A stretch of 64,000 nt of DNA from Bacteroidia bacterium. Lineage in GTDB: Bacteria; Bacteroidota; Bacteroidia; NS11-12g; UBA9320. Under the pieces are notes generated by a model. The model worked only from the letters and a program-made list of their open reading frames with translations, ran no database searches and had not been told where the DNA came from. Each line of letters opens with the position of its first letter. Positions within the stretch are counted from its first letter, which is position 1. The stretch covers positions 2,128,501-2,192,500 of the forward strand of contig JAGYJG010000001.1 in assembly GCA_018402155.1 (NCBI GenBank), read 5' to 3'. Shown here one piece after another: positions 56,322 through 64,000 of the stretch. The position numbers were made by a program, and so were the translations under genes.

Positions 56322-56717
56322 ATGCCAGAAAATATAATCCTTTTTGATGGGGTATGCTCCCTATGCAATACTAGCGTAGATTTTATAATTCGTCACGAAA
56401 ACGGTAGTGGGCTGTATTTTGCCTCGTTACAGTCTGACATAGGTAAAGAAATCATTGCCAAAACAGCAACGGCAGAAGTTCCAGACAGTATTTTGTTTTA
56501 TACCAACGGGGTGTTGCTCGCAGAATCTTCTGCAGTATTTGCTATATCTCGGCACTTGAAGTTTCCTTTCGCTTTAGCCACAGTTTTCAATATCTTACCC
56601 AAGTTTTTGTGCGATGCTGTGTACCGCTTGATAGCCCGAAATAGGTACCGATGGTTTGGCAAGAGAGATACGTGCAGAGTACCTACAGCCGCAGAAAGGG
56701 GAAAGTTTTTAGCTTGA
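56322..56717 (+). CDS. DCC family thiol-disulfide oxidoreductase (DUF393)
   Basis: The 131-residue protein begins MPENIILFDGVCSLCN, with the DxVCxxC motif that names the DCC family (thioredoxin-like). It presumably shuttles electrons between thiols. The C-terminal half has the conserved FGKRDTCRVP ending. The earlier in-frame start at 56265 would add 19 residues that do not fit the family. It converges on rlmN with 13 bases between stops. Confidence 0.88.
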   Translation: MPENIILFDGVCSLCNTSVDFIIRHENGSGLYFASLQSDIGKEIIAKTATAEVPDSILFYTNGVLLAESSAVFAISRHLKFPFALATVFNILPKFLCDAVYRLIARNRYRWFGKRDTCRVPTAAERGKFLA

Positions 56718-56730
56718 CATTTGTTTATTT

Positions 56731-57762
56731 TTATGCTAGCTTATTAGCTAGCTGGCCGCAGGCGGCATCTATATCTTTGCCGCGACTTCTGCGTATGTTT
56801 ACTATTACGTTTTTGCTTTCTAGGTATTCTGCAAAGCGTTGTATTTTTTCTGCAGAGCTCGACACAAATTCAGCTAAGTCTATTGGGTTGTATTCTATCA
56901 GATTCACCTTGCAGGTTATTCGTTTGCAGAAAGCTACTAGCTCTTCGGCTTCTAGGGGTTGGTCGTTTATATCATTTATAACGCAGTACTCTAAGGTGGC
57001 TCGGGTGCCTGTTTTTTGGTAAAAGTAGTTGAGTGCTTCTACCAAATCGTCTAAAGAGTTACTATCGGTTATCGGCATTATTTTGGCACGCTGCTCATTA
57101 TTGGCAGAATGGAGTGATAGAGCAAGGTTGAATCGTGCTCCGTCATCTCCAAGTTTCTTTATCATTTTGGCAATTCCGGCGGTGCTTAGAGTGATTCTCT
57201 GTGGACTCATACCTAACCCGTCTGGGGCTGTTATGCGTTCTATACCGGCCATTACATTGGTGTAGTTGAGTAGTGGTTCTCCCATACCCATTAGTACAAT
57301 ATTACTCAGTTTTATACCATATTCTTTAATTGCTTCTTCTCGGAGTATGGCTACTTGGTCGTATATTTCGTCTAGCCTAAGATTTCGCTCGCGTTTTAAA
57401 AATCCGGTAGCACAAAATGTACAACTCAAGCTGCAGCCTACTTGTGAAGATATGCAGGCGGTAACTCTTTCTGAAGTAGGAATCAAAACACCCTCTACAA
57501 GAAAACCGTCGTTTAACCTGAAAGCGTACTTTATAGTTCCATCTTTACTGCGTTGACTGTTAGCTATAGTCATCACTTGAAAGGCGTAGTGCTCTGCTAG
57601 TTGAGCTCTAAACGGTAAAGAAAGATTAGTCATTTGGTCAAAAGTTCGAGCACTTTTTTGCCACAGCCATTCCCAGAGTTGGGTAGCTCTAAATTTTTTT
57701 TCACCTAGTGCGTCACAGGCAGCAAGGAGTTCGTCTTTAGAAAGGGAGCGGATATCTTTCAT
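56731..57762 (-). CDS. rlmN: 23S rRNA/tRNA (adenine-C2) methyltransferase RlmN
   Basis: The 343-residue radical-SAM enzyme methylates A2503 of 23S rRNA and A37 of some tRNAs. The iron-sulfur cysteines are Cys110, Cys114 and Cys117 in GCSLSCTFC, followed by ATGF. The methyl-carrier cysteine is Cys335 in DIDAACGQL. The SAM-binding motif LMGMGEPLLNY is present. It begins 62 bases after the Omp28-like gene, beyond that gene's terminator, so has its own expression. Confidence 0.95.
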   Translation of the reverse strand: MKDIRSLSKDELLAACDALGEKKFRATQLWEWLWQKSARTFDQMTNLSLPFRAQLAEHYAFQVMTIANSQRSKDGTIKYAFRLNDGFLVEGVLIPTSERVTACISSQVGCSLSCTFCATGFLKRERNLRLDEIYDQVAILREEAIKEYGIKLSNIVLMGMGEPLLNYTNVMAGIERITAPDGLGMSPQRITLSTAGIAKMIKKLGDDGARFNLALSLHSANNEQRAKIMPITDSNSLDDLVEALNYFYQKTGTRATLEYCVINDINDQPLEAEELVAFCKRITCKVNLIEYNPIDLAEFVSSSAEKIQRFAEYLESKNVIVNIRRSRGKDIDAACGQLANKLA

Positions 57763-57772
57763 AGTGGCAAAT

Positions 57773-57806
57773 AAAAAAGCCTTCCACCAGAAGTGGAAGG
57801 CTCTTT
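57773..57806 (-). terminator. Rho-independent terminator of the Omp28-like gene
   Basis: A perfect 10-bp stem (AGCCTTCCAC with GTGGAAGGCT, five-base loop) sits 22-46 bases beyond the stop codon at 57824 and is followed on the minus strand by T-rich sequence. Confidence 0.85.
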
Positions 57807-57823
57807 TATATAGTCATTAAATT

Positions 57824-58696
57824 TTAGTCAAACGGTTTATCAGTTCCGATTTTAGTTCTCTGTACGTTGTAGATTAAAGAAGAAGATAGTGCAGGATTAG
57901 CTAAGTTGCTTGTAGATTCGTGTATAAATGCAACAACGTCTAAATCTTTGCCCAATCCACTTACATTATAAGAGTATTCAAATTCACTAATAGTTCCAGC
58001 AACTAATTTATCATTTGAAATTTTGTCTCCTAATGCCTCTGTAAGTACAGTACGGTTTACGTTTGTGTGTACATATCCTTTGATTGGATCTCCTTTACCA
58101 GCATACGGGTGACCAGCTTGTCCATTGTATGCATTTTTTTGGTCAAATCCAGTACCTTCACCTACCATTTCGTCTTCAACTAAAAGAACGGTTAAAGTAT
58201 AATTTCCTGCTGGCAAATCTTCTGCACCAATTCCAAGTTTTACTTTTACATTTAAGTTTCCACTAGTATTTTTGGTAGCATCAATTGCTAAACCACATTT
58301 TGCAGTTTGTGCGAGTACTTCTTTTGCAGTTGCAGACCAAGTAGTTCTACTTTTACCTTCACCACCAACTCTATTTACCATACCAGTGGGATATCCCTTG
58401 CTATATTTTGAATCAATAGCATCATCGTATGAGTTGTCCATATCGTCTCCGAGGTGATATACTACTGAAGATATTAAACCTTCTGGGTTTTCATTTTCTA
58501 TTCTTTCAAAAAATACTTTACCGTCTGGGCAAAAAGGACACCATGCACCGGAGAAATACTCAATTAGCGCTTTTTGGGTGTAGGTTGTTGGAGCTTTGAT
58601 TTCTCCTGCAGGCTTTTTAACTGGTTCTGCGTCGTCTGATCCGCATCCTACAAGGAATGCTGAGGCAATGAAGCCTAGAAATAATAATTTTTTCAT
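57824..58696 (-). CDS. Omp28-like lipoprotein with thioredoxin-type CxxC
   Basis: The 290-residue protein has a lipoprotein signal (MKKLLFLGFIASAFLVGC, lipid-modified Cys18) and a redox motif WCPFC with Cys53 and Cys56 in YFSGAWCPFCPDGK. The rest is beta-rich and resembles the Omp28 family of Bacteroidota, whose members have a thioredoxin-like domain and are found in the envelope. Choosing ATG 58696 over 58732 gives a clean signal peptide. It is monocistronic. The function in disulfide chemistry is inferred. Confidence 0.82.
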   Translation of the reverse strand: MKKLLFLGFIASAFLVGCGSDDAEPVKKPAGEIKAPTTYTQKALIEYFSGAWCPFCPDGKVFFERIENENPEGLISSVVYHLGDDMDNSYDDAIDSKYSKGYPTGMVNRVGGEGKSRTTWSATAKEVLAQTAKCGLAIDATKNTSGNLNVKVKLGIGAEDLPAGNYTLTVLLVEDEMVGEGTGFDQKNAYNGQAGHPYAGKGDPIKGYVHTNVNRTVLTEALGDKISNDKLVAGTISEFEYSYNVSGLGKDLDVVAFIHESTSNLANPALSSSLIYNVQRTKIGTDKPFD

Positions 58697-58721
58697 CGTT
58701 GTTTTTATTCTAATTGTTTCA

Positions 58722-58729
58722 CAAATATA
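58722..58729 (-). promoter_or_regulatory. Candidate -7 box of the Omp28-like gene
   Basis: TATATTTG on the minus strand matches TAnnTTTG and lies 25 bases before the ATG at 58696. It falls within the longer alternative reading frame, supporting the later start. Confidence 0.5.
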
Positions 58730-58789
58730 CACGGATTTTATAAAAATGAGTTTTAAGGTTAAAAAATGACAAATCTGGTAAAAAGCAGA

Positions 58790-59944
58790 CTAGTATTCTA
58801 TGCCAGCTATAGACAGCCTTTTGGTCGCACTACTTTCGCATCTGCCTATAACCTGGGCTTGTACATCAAAACTAGCGGCTGTATCTATCATTTTCTGTGC
58901 TATGTCTTTGTCGCAATATATTTCTAATCGATGACCCATATTGAATACTTCAAACATTTCTTTCATGCTTGTGCTAGTGGTTTTCTGTATAGCGTCAAAA
59001 AGTGGTGGTATGGGTAGCAAACTGTCTTTTATAATGTGTAGTGGTTTATCCAAAAATTTCATAACTTTGGTTTGTGCTCCTCCTGTGCAGTGAATAATAC
59101 CGTGTATTCCTTGCTTTAAAGTAGCGTCAGCTAAAATCTTGTTTAATATGGGTGCATATGTGCGCGTAGGCGAAAGGAGCGCTTTGCCTATGTCTACTGA
59201 AGTGTCTGGTAAAGCATCCGTTAAAGAAAACTGACCACTATATATATACTCCTCATTGGTGTTGCTGTCAAATGATTCGGGGTACTTAGAGAAATAAGTA
59301 TGATGAAGCAGGTCGTGTCTTCCGCTGGTGAGCCCATTAGAACCTATTCCTGCATTGTAAGTCTGCTCATAGCTAGCTTTACCGTACGATGAAAAACCAA
59401 CAATAACATCGGTAGGCTGGATGTCTACTTCTAGAATTTCTTTTCTTTTTGGCCTGCATGCCACAGTGCTATCTACTATTATAGTTTTTACGAGATCTCC
59501 TACGTCTGCAGTTTCTCCACCAGTGAATTTTATTTGAGTGCCAAAAGACTGCATGGTTTCTATGCACTCTTCAAAGCCATCTATTAGTTCTTTGATAACC
59601 TCTCCTGGTATGAGGTGTTTATTTCTACCAATAGTATTAGAAAGCAGAAAAGGACCAACGGCACCTGTGCAAATAATGTCATCCAAATTCATAACAATTG
59701 CGTCTTGGGCTATTCCTCTCCATACGCTTATGTCACCCGTTTCTTTCCAGTAAAGATAGGCTAGTGATGATTTGGTACCTGCCCCATCGGCGTGTACTAT
59801 GTTGCAGTAATCTTGGTCTCCACCAATATAGTCTTCTACAATTTTGCAAAATGCATTTGGAAAGATGCCCTTATCTATATTGGTTATAGCTTTATGTACA
59901 TCTTCTTTTTGAGAGGATACTCCTCTCTTTTCATATCTACTCAC
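58790..59944 (-). CDS. purM: Phosphoribosylformylglycinamidine cyclo-ligase (AIR synthetase)
   Basis: The 384-residue enzyme closes the imidazole ring in purine synthesis. It shows the MSRYEKRGVSSQKEDVHKAI start, DGAGTKSSLAY, FTGGETADVGD and HCTGGAQTKV motifs. The C-terminal part is longer than the E. coli enzyme (345 residues), as in other Bacteroidota. It lies 10 bases after the OmpA/PD40 gene, so they may be cotranscribed. Confidence 0.93.
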   Translation of the reverse strand: MSRYEKRGVSSQKEDVHKAITNIDKGIFPNAFCKIVEDYIGGDQDYCNIVHADGAGTKSSLAYLYWKETGDISVWRGIAQDAIVMNLDDIICTGAVGPFLLSNTIGRNKHLIPGEVIKELIDGFEECIETMQSFGTQIKFTGGETADVGDLVKTIIVDSTVACRPKRKEILEVDIQPTDVIVGFSSYGKASYEQTYNAGIGSNGLTSGRHDLLHHTYFSKYPESFDSNTNEEYIYSGQFSLTDALPDTSVDIGKALLSPTRTYAPILNKILADATLKQGIHGIIHCTGGAQTKVMKFLDKPLHIIKDSLLPIPPLFDAIQKTTSTSMKEMFEVFNMGHRLEIYCDKDIAQKMIDTAASFDVQAQVIGRCESSATKRLSIAGIEY

Positions 59945-59954
59945 AGTATATATT

Positions 59955-62549
59955 TTAGTCTTGGGTATCTTTTAATAACCAGATTTTTTCTTCATTGATT
60001 TCAAAGTCTATGTAGTCTCGGTCGAAAATATTGTAACCCAAAATAACATCTCGAGATTCTGTCATTTTACATTTTACTTTGGTATATACTTTATCCTTAA
60101 TTTTCAATTCAGCCAGTGTAAATGATGTACCAAATATTTTGGTGCCGTCGCTTAGCTTAATTTTATTGCCTTGGTCTTTGAAGTCGGTAGTTTTGAGGTC
60201 ACCGGATTTCAAGAGTTGCTCTACAACAGTTTGCGGTATTAGCGTGCGTCTCTCGTCCCCATTAAACATGAATTTAATTTTTTTACGGCCTATATAACCG
60301 TATAAACTATAGTTCTCATCACGTTCTTTTTTAAGAGGTATGAAATCGTACTTGGCTAGGAGTTCTTCTTCGGCTTTTTGTACTAAAAGTAAACTGTCTT
60401 GTAAGGCCTGAGCTGCCAAAAAGCTATCAATATCTCCCTTGGTTTCAGTGAGAAAAGCGCGTTGTTGATCCAATAAATAAGGGCTATATACGGATCCTTT
60501 CCCATTCAGTGCTTCGTCGTTTCGCTGTGAGTACTCTACTCCTATAGACAATACATCAAAGTTGCAATTAACCACTTTTACGGTTGTACGCCTATTTTGT
60601 TGGTGCTCTTCTTCTGTACAGTTACTTACTACTGGGCCTTCACAAGGGCAGTTGGTCACTAATTGGCTCTCGCCGTACCCCCTTGCTTCTAGTCTGAATG
60701 GATTGATTTTTCCGTTTTCTACAATATATCGTATCGCAGCATCTGCTCGCTTTTGAGAAAGATCCCTGTTGTATTCAAAACTAGCTCTACAATCTGTATG
60801 TGAACCAAGTTCAACAGCCATTTTTGGGTATTTTTTTAAGGTTTTAATAAGGTCGTCTAGTATGGGTTGGGCATCAGCACGAATATCCCACTTTGCAAGG
60901 TCATAGTATATTGGAAGTACAAAAACATCATTGCAGGTGTTTTTCATACAAAAATCTTTAACGTGTTGACAGTCTAATGAGTTTTCTACACCTACTGTAC
61001 TTACGTATTGCGGTTTAGCATCATAGTAGTAGGCTTCTCTTTTAGAAACTTCAATGGTGTATTCTCTATTGATACCCAAGTCTGTTTCGTAATATCCTTT
61101 ATCATCTGTGCGAAGTCTTATTTTACTGCTATCTACGCTGTTGCTTATCAAAACGAGTGCATCTACAATAGCTGTTCCACTATCGCAGTCTGTTATTTGT
61201 CCTTTTAGCTTACACTCTATAGGCTCCATCGTAAACTCAAAAATATCGTCTTGGCTTTTGTCTCGGTTTGAAGTAAAAAAGCCGTTTTCTTTGGTAATAT
61301 CCAGTATGATACTAAAATCATCACCACTTGAATTTACAGGGCTTTTCATATTTACTGGTACTTGCCAGTCAGTAGGTCCTTCGCCGTCTTTTTTACTTTC
61401 AAAAATGTCTAGCGCACCTAAACCTGGATGCCCATCTGATGAAAAATATAGGGTACCGTCGTCGTGAACATATGGGAACATTTCGTTACCGTCGGTATTT
61501 ATTGTAGGACCTAGGTTCACAGGTTCACCCCAGGTTCTTCCGCGTCTTACAAAAGTGGTCATCCATATATCTTTTGTTTTCTCCAATGAGCTTGTATCTC
61601 CGTATCCTCCGGGTCTGTCAGAGGAAAAATACATAGTTTTATCATTATCGGTAAGCGTAGGGTGGCCAAAATTCCAATTAACATTTTGTTCTCCGCTACA
61701 GAAACTTAATGGTTCAGGATTTATTTGCCAACCTTTTCCGGATTTCCGTGCCTCGTATATTTTACATTTTGGTTCTTTTCCACTAAAACCGTTGCATTGC
61801 GTGAGGTACATTTGTGATTTTCGCGAGTTGAAAGTTACTGTTCCATCGTTCCATTTAGTATTGAGACCTTCTACTAACTCTGGCTCTCCCCATTTTACTT
61901 TCCCTCTAGATCCTTCTAGTTTTACTTGCCAAATGTCAGTAAAACCTCTCAGTGTTCTGTCATATTCGCCTTTATTTACTCCTCCTTCGCGGTCAGAAGT
62001 AAACATAATTACTTTGTTTTTTCTATCGGCCCACATCGGACTAAAGTCGTCTGCACCTTTATCGTTTGCTGGTTTGAATGATTCAACGGTGTAACGAGAT
62101 TTTTCTTCTTTCCATTGCAATGCTTGCTCGCAACCTTTAATCATGGTTTCTATGCGCTCGTCTGCTGGTTGTAATTTTTGGTAGAGTTTAAAATTTTTTA
62201 TAGCCTCTTCATACTGTCCAAGTTGTTTGTTGGTTTGGGCTATACGGTATAACACCTCGGGGTCTTGAGCGCCGTATTTTTGAGCTCGCTCATACATTTT
62301 CAGCGCCTGTTTGGGCTGATGGTTATACTGATAGCTTTGACCACTCCGAAAAGCTGCTGTTTGACGCTCCTCTTTTGGCATGTCAGTCTTTCGTGCTAGC
62401 AATTCATACATGTCTGCGGATTCTGCGTAGCGTTTATTGTTCATAGCTTCTCCTGCTTTTTTCATAGTGGGGCCGCCACAGCTTAAAAAAAAGAACACTA
62501 TGAATAGACTTGCTATTGTCTTGAATCTATTTGTTGATTTCAAATTCAT
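59955..62549 (-). CDS. OmpA/PD40 lipoprotein (PorE-like) with C-terminal retropepsin-like domain
   Basis: The 864-residue protein has a lipoprotein signal (lipid-modified Cys24 in FFFLSCGG), TPR-like helices (about 35-125), a PD40 beta-propeller (about 145-430), a carboxypeptidase-regulatory-like fold (about 440-530), and an OmpA domain (GSHTDCRASFEYNRDLSQKRA, arginine in NRRTTVKV). TPR-PD40-CarboxypepD-OmpA is the layout of PorE, a type IX secretion component that anchors to peptidoglycan. From about residue 747 follows an extra domain resembling a retropepsin fold, with the active DTG replaced by NGD. The ATG at 62549 gives a clean lipoprotein signal and is preferred over 62567. Confidence 0.85.
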   Translation of the reverse strand: MNLKSTNRFKTIASLFIVFFFLSCGGPTMKKAGEAMNNKRYAESADMYELLARKTDMPKEERQTAAFRSGQSYQYNHQPKQALKMYERAQKYGAQDPEVLYRIAQTNKQLGQYEEAIKNFKLYQKLQPADERIETMIKGCEQALQWKEEKSRYTVESFKPANDKGADDFSPMWADRKNKVIMFTSDREGGVNKGEYDRTLRGFTDIWQVKLEGSRGKVKWGEPELVEGLNTKWNDGTVTFNSRKSQMYLTQCNGFSGKEPKCKIYEARKSGKGWQINPEPLSFCSGEQNVNWNFGHPTLTDNDKTMYFSSDRPGGYGDTSSLEKTKDIWMTTFVRRGRTWGEPVNLGPTINTDGNEMFPYVHDDGTLYFSSDGHPGLGALDIFESKKDGEGPTDWQVPVNMKSPVNSSGDDFSIILDITKENGFFTSNRDKSQDDIFEFTMEPIECKLKGQITDCDSGTAIVDALVLISNSVDSSKIRLRTDDKGYYETDLGINREYTIEVSKREAYYYDAKPQYVSTVGVENSLDCQHVKDFCMKNTCNDVFVLPIYYDLAKWDIRADAQPILDDLIKTLKKYPKMAVELGSHTDCRASFEYNRDLSQKRADAAIRYIVENGKINPFRLEARGYGESQLVTNCPCEGPVVSNCTEEEHQQNRRTTVKVVNCNFDVLSIGVEYSQRNDEALNGKGSVYSPYLLDQQRAFLTETKGDIDSFLAAQALQDSLLLVQKAEEELLAKYDFIPLKKERDENYSLYGYIGRKKIKFMFNGDERRTLIPQTVVEQLLKSGDLKTTDFKDQGNKIKLSDGTKIFGTSFTLAELKIKDKVYTKVKCKMTESRDVILGYNIFDRDYIDFEINEEKIWLLKDTQD

Positions 62550-62615
62550 GTTTAAAAATGACGTCAAAAATCTAAAATAATAAGTCCAAAAACAAATTTA
62601 TAATGATTTATAAAA

Positions 62616-62643
62616 AAAAACCACACGCTTCCGTGTGGTTTTT
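62616..62643 (-). terminator. Rho-independent terminator of the glutamine synthetase gene
   Basis: A perfect 12-bp stem (AAAAACCACACG with CGTGTGGTTTTT) around the CTTC tetraloop is followed by T on the minus strand. It lies 23-50 bases past the stop at 62666. Confidence 0.88.
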
Positions 62644-62665
62644 AGAATGTGTTGAGTAAAAAAGA

Positions 62666-64000
62666 TTACCTAATAAATAGCAATTCTCTATATTTTGGTA
62701 ATTGCCACAGTTGGTCATCTACTATATGTTCTAGCTTGTCTACGTGGTAGCGTATATCTTCAAAAGACTCTTTGATATCATGGCAATACGAGAAAGCTTG
62801 CTCCTCTGCAGTGTTCATAGAATTGGCTTTCTTACGTGCAGCTACCATAGCGTCTGTCTTCTTTTTAGCGGCGTCTATGTGCGTTGATAGTTCAGCAATT
62901 AGCTCTGCTTGAGCGGTGCCTGATTTAAGTCCAGCTTCTTGTATTGATTTTACATTATTGGCCAATCGTGTTAGATAGTCTATAGCAGGAGGCAAGATAT
63001 GTGAGTAAACAAGTTCTCCGAGTACACGTCCTTCTATTTGTATTTTTTTAATGTAGTCTTCTAGCATAATTTCGTAGCGTGCGTGAAGCTCTTCTTTCGT
63101 AAATATACCGTTATCAACGAATGTTTCTTTTGCCTGTTTACTGATGTAAGCTTTCAGTGCTTCCGGCGTGTTTTTTACATTGCTTAGTCCGCGTTTTTTA
63201 GCTTCTTTTGCCCATTCGTCGCTATAATTATTTCCTTCAAAAAGTATGTTTTGAGAAGAAACGAGTACTTTTTTCAATTCGGCTACAATCACCTTTTTTT
63301 GGTCTCCTCCATCTGCTATGCCCTGGTCTACTTGTTTTTTAAAGGCTATCAATTGGTTAGCTACGGCAGAGTTGAGCGCTGTCATAGGCTGAGCGGAGTT
63401 GGTAGAAGAACCTACCGCTCTTAGCTCAAATTTATTTCCTGTAAACGCAAATGGAGACGTTCTATTTCTATCGGTGTTGTCTCGCATTATTTCTGGTATC
63501 TTGTCTATATTTATTGATTTTCTATCATTGTCACTGGCGGTTTCATCTTCTAAAAATGCGTTTAGTACTTCCGTAAGTTGTGACCCAATAAAGGCAGAGA
63601 TGATAGCCGGTGGCGCTTCGTTTGCACCAAGTCTGTGATCGTTAGATGCGGATGCGATACTCGCTCGTATAATGTCTGCATTGTCGTGTAATGCTTTTAT
63701 AGTGTTTATAAAAATGGTAAGAAATAGCAAATTAGAATTTGGATCAGTGCCGGGAGAGAGCAAGTTTACACCTGTGTTGGTAATGAGGGACCAGTTATTA
63801 TGCTTTCCAGACCCATTGATACCTGCAAAAGGTTTTTCGTGAAAAAGCACTCTAAAATGGTGCTTGTGGGCTAGGTCGTCCATCAGATCCATCAGTAGTT
63901 GATTGTGGTCTATAGCAAGATTTACCTCTTCAAACATAGGTGCACATTCGTATTGTCCGGGCGCAACCTCATTGTGTCTTGTTTTTAGGGGAATACCTAG
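62666..64000 (-). CDS. glnN: Type III glutamine synthetase, C-terminal part
   Basis: Only the last 444 codons are in the window; the gene runs off the right edge. The reading frame is open up to base 64000, with GIPLKTRHNEVAPGQYEC at the left side of the visible protein, the conserved glutamine synthetase III loop. The full enzyme is about 725 residues. It makes glutamine from glutamate and ammonia. The C-terminal extension (ending LPKYRELLFIR) is characteristic of type III. A start at 63937 is not real, because the conserved sequence continues upstream. A terminator follows. Confidence 0.94.
   Translation of the reverse strand, partial: LGIPLKTRHNEVAPGQYECAPMFEEVNLAIDHNQLLMDLMDDLAHKHHFRVLFHEKPFAGINGSGKHNNWSLITNTGVNLLSPGTDPNSNLLFLTIFINTIKALHDNADIIRASIASASNDHRLGANEAPPAIISAFIGSQLTEVLNAFLEDETASDNDRKSINIDKIPEIMRDNTDRNRTSPFAFTGNKFELRAVGSSTNSAQPMTALNSAVANQLIAFKKQVDQGIADGGDQKKVIVAELKKVLVSSQNILFEGNNYSDEWAKEAKKRGLSNVKNTPEALKAYISKQAKETFVDNGIFTKEELHARYEIMLEDYIKKIQIEGRVLGELVYSHILPPAIDYLTRLANNVKSIQEAGLKSGTAQAELIAELSTHIDAAKKKTDAMVAARKKANSMNTAEEQAFSYCHDIKESFEDIRYHVDKLEHIVDDQLWQLPKYRELLFIR

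Noticed and set aside
61555-62094. Open frame on the plus strand opposite the OmpA/PD40 gene
   Set aside because: It overlaps a clearly conserved coding sequence on the other strand and shows no motif or promoter.
63887-63937. Glutamine synthetase beginning at the ATG at 63937
   Set aside because: The frame continues to the window edge with the conserved TRHNEVAPGQYE, so the true start lies beyond 64000.

Overview
This is an AT-rich chromosomal segment of a Bacteroidota bacterium, most likely from the Flavobacteriales/Cytophagales side of the phylum. The support is the 287-residue primary sigma factor beginning MRQLKI, recurrent -7 boxes of the form TAnnTTTG with almost no Shine-Dalgarno sequences, a type IX secretion sorting tail, a PorE-like OmpA lipoprotein, DUF4270, DUF2851, DUF6029 and DUF2723 proteins, and a fused CrtYc-CrtYd lycopene cyclase. 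Order and family cannot be fixed from sequence alone. No phage, insertion sequence, CRISPR array or defence island was seen; the window is mostly housekeeping and envelope genes in short operons.

Layout. 0-1.2 kb: start of the pyruvate dehydrogenase E2 gene (off the left edge) and thyA. 1.5-5.9 kb: a carotenoid operon (CarH-like B12-binding MerR regulator, crtI, crtB, crtZ, crtYcd) ending in a bidirectional terminator shared with the convergent rpoD. 7-10.7 kb: isocitrate dehydrogenase, a UPF0104 membrane protein, pdxA. 10.7-17.3 kb: fatty acid and phospholipid precursor cluster (yceD-rpmF-plsX-fabH-accB-accC, then a second fabH and an MscS channel). 17.5-24.6 kb: RimB-like protease, ABC exporter, FKBP lipoprotein, DHH phosphoesterase, ndk, S41 protease. 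24.6-30.2 kb: a light-related DNA repair island (photolyase, SDR, DUF2256, cryptochrome DASH, PhrB-like photolyase homologue, thioesterase). 30.4-36.6 kb: initiator tRNA, panC, half-length glycogen synthase, DUF4270 lipoprotein, DAHP synthase, asd, ferredoxin reductase. 36.6-41.2 kb: zinc-ribbon orphan, PspC, DUF2851, pyrF, DUF6029 barrel. 41.5-46.2 kb: rimP-nusA-infB. 46.6-52.8 kb: T9SS cargo protein, methyltransferase, DUF2723, rlmB, DUF2795. 52.8-64 kb: lytic transglycosylase, beta-barrel, hscA, DCC protein, rlmN, Omp28-like lipoprotein, purM, OmpA/PD40 lipoprotein, type III glutamine synthetase (off the right edge).

How it fits together. Two light-linked blocks lie about 20 kb apart. The first makes zeaxanthin-type carotenoids under a regulator that keeps the adenosylcobalamin-binding motifs of the photoreceptor CarH. 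The second holds three photolyase/cryptochrome paralogues with their usual SDR and DUF2256 neighbours. One of the three has lost three of the four iron-sulfur ligands of its family, and the SDR lacks the catalytic tyrosine. Other points for follow-up are a degenerate retropepsin-like domain at the C-terminus of the OmpA lipoprotein, a terminator-like hairpin between promoter and start codon of rimP-nusA-infB, and apparent leaderless promoters.

Sequence quality. Three conserved genes (crtYcd, accC, rimP) each carry one single-base frameshift, two of them in homopolymers. Because accC is normally essential, residual sequencing or assembly indels are more likely than real pseudogenes.
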